Assembly (NCBI RefSeq): GCF_036746095.1
Contig: NZ_DAIOEU010000001.1
Location: 242,047-306,046, forward strand
Origin: Dyella_B sp036746095
GTDB taxonomy: Bacteria > Pseudomonadota > Gammaproteobacteria > Xanthomonadales > Rhodanobacteraceae
Length of the DNA stretch: 64,000 bases
Reading direction: 5' to 3'
Position numbers and translations under genes: made by a program. The number at the start of each line of letters is the position of its first letter. The stretch's first letter is position 1. A model generated the notes under the pieces. It searched no databases. It was given only the letters and a program-made list of their open reading frames with translations, and was not told the origin of the DNA. Shown here piece by piece: positions 61,094 to 64,000 of the stretch.

Positions 61094-61342
61094 AGTTGGT
61101 TGATCGACTTCATGTCCGACGTCCTATGGGATGTATGTCACTTGCGCACCACCTTCAATGTCATCGACGATTCCAGGCGCGAGGCGGCTGCTGTCGAACT
61201 CGTTCATCAGCGGCGAGGAGCAGTCCGCGAGAAGGCGCGGCGAAGTTTGTTTGCGCATACCGAAGGCTGCTATAACCGGCGGCGGATCCACTCCGCACTC
61301 GGATACAGGGCTAAGGAGCGGGCTGAACGACAAATGGCCTAA
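61094..61342 (+). pseudogene. IS3-family transposase remnant
   Basis: SWLIDFMSDVLWDVCHLRTT and FNVIDDSRREAAAVE match the first-Asp region of the IS3 OrfB catalytic core. After a jump, KARRSLFAHTEGCYNRRRIH and SALGYRAKERAERQ match its C-terminus (including the Y-N-R-R-R-x-H-S-A-L-G-Y signature). The middle of the domain, including the second Asp, is gone, and there is no N-terminal part. The fragment separates the methyltransferase from the next glycosyltransferase. Confidence 0.82.
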
Positions 61343-61402
61343 ATCTCTGTGCGCGAAAACAGGGCACCATCAACCATGCTGCAAGAAGAAGGATCTGTCG
61401 CG

Positions 61403-62755
61403 ATGAAAGCTAGGAGCTCGACGCAATCTCTGGCGAAAAAGTGCAGCTCACCCACCCACTTTGCAAGTCCGGCCGCGATTCGAGAACATCAATCACTTAT
61501 CGTCTTTTCCACGCTTGGAACATTTGGTGACGTCCTTCCTTTCATCTTGTTGGGCCGACACCTTCGGCAGCGAGGTCATCGCATAGTATTTCTCGCGAAC
61601 TCAAATCATGAGAAGTTTGTTAGATCGCATAATTTTGAGTTTATTGCTATTTGCGATGCGGAAGACCCTTCGTCGGGGGTTGATCCTGATACATTCATGG
61701 TGAGAGAGGCTATTCCCGCCTTTCGACGCACCGTTGAGGAAATCGGCGTTCTAGCAGCTGAGTTTTCCAACATCATGATTGTGAACCGGGCAGGTAACTG
61801 GGGAGGAATCTTCGCCAGTGAGCTCTACCAGCTACCTCATATTTCGGTCATGTTACAACCTGGGGCTGTGTCGCCCGGGGGCCAACCCATCAGCCGTCGC
61901 ATATTTAGTGCTACCAACGACTTTCGACGGGCTATCGGGCTGCCGTTACTCAGAAAAAGGCGAGTTGTCGATCGTGCGCGTGCATTTATTTCGCTTTTTC
62001 CCGATTGGTTTGGTTTCCCCGAGAGCGGACTCGCTGAAGCGGGTAGCTGTGTTGGTTTTCCGTTTGCACCCGAGCCTCCCGCCACCTTGCCTCCTGCAGT
62101 GCAAGCTTTAGTCTCGGAACGGGGGCGCCTTGTGGTCTTCACTGCAGGCACCAACATGCCGGGTACGAACTTCTTTGAACTGGCGGGGCAATTCTCCGCG
62201 CGGACTGGATTACCTGTAGTGGCGTTGGGGCATGAAGGCGAGACGCGCAAGGTGGCTGGCGTCTTGGCTTCCTCGTTTGTAGATCACGCTAGTTTGTTCA
62301 GGTTCGCCAGGGTAGTTGTGCACAATGGAGGGATTGGCGTCACGGCACAGGCAATGCGGGCAGGTGTGCCGCAGATCGTGGTTCCCTATGTGTGGGACCA
62401 GCCGCATAACGCGAAACGTGTCGAAGAGCTCGGAATTGGCAGGACAATATTACCCGCTGATTTATCGTGCGAACGAGTGATCGAGGTGTATGGCCAGATT
62501 GAAGCGCTCAAACGTAAGCCTCGAGAGGATGCTGCCCGAGCGGTACGGCGCGCGGACGCCATTACTGAGGCGAGCGAGTTGATCGAGCGTCATACAGAGC
62601 TACGCATCGACCTCGGAACACCCGATGACGCTTTATTGGACGTGACCTGGCGTACGCCTGGCATATCGGCGCAATGCATCATTGGACACACGTCGCCTAC
62701 AGTAGCCGCACAAGTCCCTGATGATGACGATCACACCGTACCTGCAATAAGCTGA
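61403..62755 (+). CDS. Glycosyltransferase family 1 (UGT/RhlB-like)
   Basis: A 450-aa enzyme. ATG 61403 has AAGAAGGA upstream; an earlier ATG at 61376 lacks one. VFSTLGTFGDVLPFILLGRH, LRQRGHRIVFLANSNHEKFV is the classical G-x-x-G-D-x-x-P start of GT1. The donor half has VVFTAGTNMPGTNFFELAGQ and VVHNGGIGVTAQAMRAGVPQ, IVVPYVWDQPHNAKRVEELG, with the H-x-G-G and D-Q residues that hold the nucleotide sugar. These enzymes glycosylate lipids or secondary metabolites. An 80-aa tail after 375 is polar and unusual. Confidence 0.9.
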   Translation: MKARSSTQSLAKKCSSPTHFASPAAIREHQSLIVFSTLGTFGDVLPFILLGRHLRQRGHRIVFLANSNHEKFVRSHNFEFIAICDAEDPSSGVDPDTFMVREAIPAFRRTVEEIGVLAAEFSNIMIVNRAGNWGGIFASELYQLPHISVMLQPGAVSPGGQPISRRIFSATNDFRRAIGLPLLRKRRVVDRARAFISLFPDWFGFPESGLAEAGSCVGFPFAPEPPATLPPAVQALVSERGRLVVFTAGTNMPGTNFFELAGQFSARTGLPVVALGHEGETRKVAGVLASSFVDHASLFRFARVVVHNGGIGVTAQAMRAGVPQIVVPYVWDQPHNAKRVEELGIGRTILPADLSCERVIEVYGQIEALKRKPREDAARAVRRADAITEASELIERHTELRIDLGTPDDALLDVTWRTPGISAQCIIGHTSPTVAAQVPDDDDHTVPAIS

Positions 62756-62768
62756 TACTTCATGGAGC

Positions 62769-63935
62769 TTGAAGATTAATATCATCATAATCGATAGCTC
62801 GCTGGCCGCTTCCTATCACAGGGGGCATCCCGAGCACTTTGTGAGTGGCTTTGTGGAGAGCTGCGCCAGCAGAGGGTATCAAGCGAAAGTCATCTGTCAT
62901 CAAAACCATTTTGGAGCCTTCTCCTGTGCTGCTCCCGTCATCCCCGCGTTGTCTGCCTCGCTTCATGAGCGGTGGTCAAGCGACTCCTACGATGGCGCAC
63001 TAGACGATTTCCAGACATTCGAGAACCGTTTTCTGGAAGATTTGCTGGCCAGCGGAGAGTCTGTATGTCCTGGTGATTTGGTCTTTTTACCCACTGCGAG
63101 CGCCCGGGAACTTGCGGGGTTGGGAAAGTGGCTATATCACCTTGAGACATCGGTTCGGGTTGCGGCCATCTTCCACTGGGGTAGTGCCCATGCGTTAGAA
63201 CCCGGGTCGCTGGATGCAGCTCTGATGCGCCGGGCCAGTCGACGCATAGCCACTGCGAGCCCGTTAAACGTTTGGTATCGCGCAACAAGGAACGAGTTAG
63301 CGCGCGCATTGTCTGGCCCCTTGGGTCAGCAGGTCGATCTGGTTACGTCTTTGACCTTTTTCGGCACCGCATCCAGCGAGGCTCGTAAAAATAAACTGAA
63401 GAGGATTGGCATTCTAGGAGGCGCTCGGCGTGAAAAGGGCGAGGACATTGTTCCGGATCTCATAAGGCTGAGTACTGCCGTTCATCAAGACATCGAATTT
63501 GTCGTGCAGGATCATCGTTTGTCCCGCGACGACCCATCAGGGCTCGCAATGGAATCCCCAAGAGTAACGCTGCTGAGAGGGTGGCTCGACGAAGATGAAA
63601 TGCATAGAGTTTGCGGGACGCTCGATTTGGCTGTGTTGCCTTACGAACGCCAGTTTTATAGTCAGGCAGTATCCGGAGTCTTCACCCTCATGACCGCTTT
63701 TGGAGTGCCTTGCATCGTTCCTTCCGAGACGTGGATGAGCAGTCGTATCGAAGAAGGTGAAGCTGCGGGCGTTGTTTATCGAGGCGATAGTGCAGAAGCA
63801 GTCAATATTGCCGTGGGGGAGGCTATGAATAAGCTCGATCAGTTGAAAGGGCTGTCCATGGGAAAAGCGCAACTATGGAGATCCAGGTATTCGCCTGAGA
63901 GTTGGATAGGTGACCTTCTCAAGGAAAAGGCGTAG
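62769..63935 (+). CDS. Glycosyltransferase-like protein, GT-B fold
   Basis: A 388-aa protein starting LKINIIIIDSSLAASYHRGH by a TTG at 62769 (a GGAG lies unusually close, so the start is uncertain). LVFLPTASARELAGLGKWLY and RVAAIFHWGSA make up the N-terminal half. KLKRIGILGGARREKGEDIV starts the donor domain; VTLLRGWLDEDEMHRVCGTL, LDLAVLPYERQFYSQAVSGV and FTLMTAFGVPCIVPSETWMS replace the E-x7-E signature, which is not well kept. Last gene of the glycan set; the repeat at 63951 follows its stop. Confidence 0.78.
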   Translation: MKINIIIIDSSLAASYHRGHPEHFVSGFVESCASRGYQAKVICHQNHFGAFSCAAPVIPALSASLHERWSSDSYDGALDDFQTFENRFLEDLLASGESVCPGDLVFLPTASARELAGLGKWLYHLETSVRVAAIFHWGSAHALEPGSLDAALMRRASRRIATASPLNVWYRATRNELARALSGPLGQQVDLVTSLTFFGTASSEARKNKLKRIGILGGARREKGEDIVPDLIRLSTAVHQDIEFVVQDHRLSRDDPSGLAMESPRVTLLRGWLDEDEMHRVCGTLDLAVLPYERQFYSQAVSGVFTLMTAFGVPCIVPSETWMSSRIEEGEAAGVVYRGDSAEAVNIAVGEAMNKLDQLKGLSMGKAQLWRSRYSPESWIGDLLKEKA

Positions 63936-63950
63936 CTGTTCTTGTCTTAA

Positions 63951-64000
63951 GGCAACACTGATCAAGTATCGCCGTCGTCACCAGCCCTGTCTGTTCGCAG
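63951..64000 (+). repeat. 50-bp dispersed repeat, exact copy of 42363-42412 (cut by the window edge)
   Basis: Identical over all 50 bases to 42363-42412 and in the same orientation. It begins 16 bp after the last glycosyltransferase stop, after CTTAA. Because the match reaches the final base, the repeated unit may be longer or be the left end of an insertion sequence lying outside the window. Confidence 0.9.

Overview
The window is 64 kb of GC-rich chromosome. Gene content suggests a gammaproteobacterium of the Xanthomonadales, family Rhodanobacteraceae (Dyella/Rhodanobacter-like). The pointers are a bacterial PNGase A-type amidase (a family I recall being described from Dyella), MocR, TetR and GST genes typical of the group, and dispersed GTCATTCC...GGAATGAC palindromes. 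No rRNA, tRNA or CRISPR array was seen, so the taxonomy is an inference.

Bases 1-33728 are almost entirely minus-strand and form a surface-polysaccharide region with a nonribosomal peptide/polyketide assembly line inside it. Reading in the direction of transcription (right to left): a secreted PNGase A-like amidase; a UDP-sugar dehydrogenase, a UDP-uronate epimerase and a GMC oxidoreductase; an initiating polyprenyl-phosphate sugar transferase; a lone plus-strand J-domain membrane protein; a putative lipoprotein; a JmjC/cupin_8 oxygenase; a 2447-aa A-PCP-KS-AT-ACP-aminotransferase megasynthase; a 2148-aa C-A-PCP-C-A*-PCP synthetase whose second adenylation domain has lost its catalytic motifs; then eight genes joined by 1-4 nt stop/start overlaps (polysaccharide deacetylase, O-antigen-ligase-like protein, PaaK/CapK-like protein, three GT4 glycosyltransferases, a NodB deacetylase and an unidentified anchored protein cut by base 1). 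No thioesterase, ketoreductase, PPTase or MbtH protein was found.

Bases 33900-59030 are mixed housekeeping and accessory genes: a broken pentapeptide-repeat gene, YCII protein, topoisomerase IB, a BNR-repeat sialidase-like protein, a TetR-controlled hydrolase/SnoaL/enoyl-CoA hydratase set, a methyltransferase, a receiver-only response regulator, an SGNH lipoprotein, a redox group (AzoR, CMD, nitroreductase, MDR reductase) beside a divergent MocR regulator, a GST, a double-domain KaiC-like ATPase, a pair of small paralogous proteins, a cold-shock protein and RidA.

Bases 59160-63940 are visibly AT-richer, use GTG/TTG starts and carry three glycosyltransferases, a small methyltransferase and a decayed IS3 transposase, which suggests an acquired glycan-modification island. 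An exact 50-bp repeat lies at 42363-42412 and at the right window edge (63951-64000). A diverged inverted copy interrupts the pentapeptide gene, and the repeat may be an IS end. A composite inverted repeat with roughly 100-bp arms fills 46347-46758.
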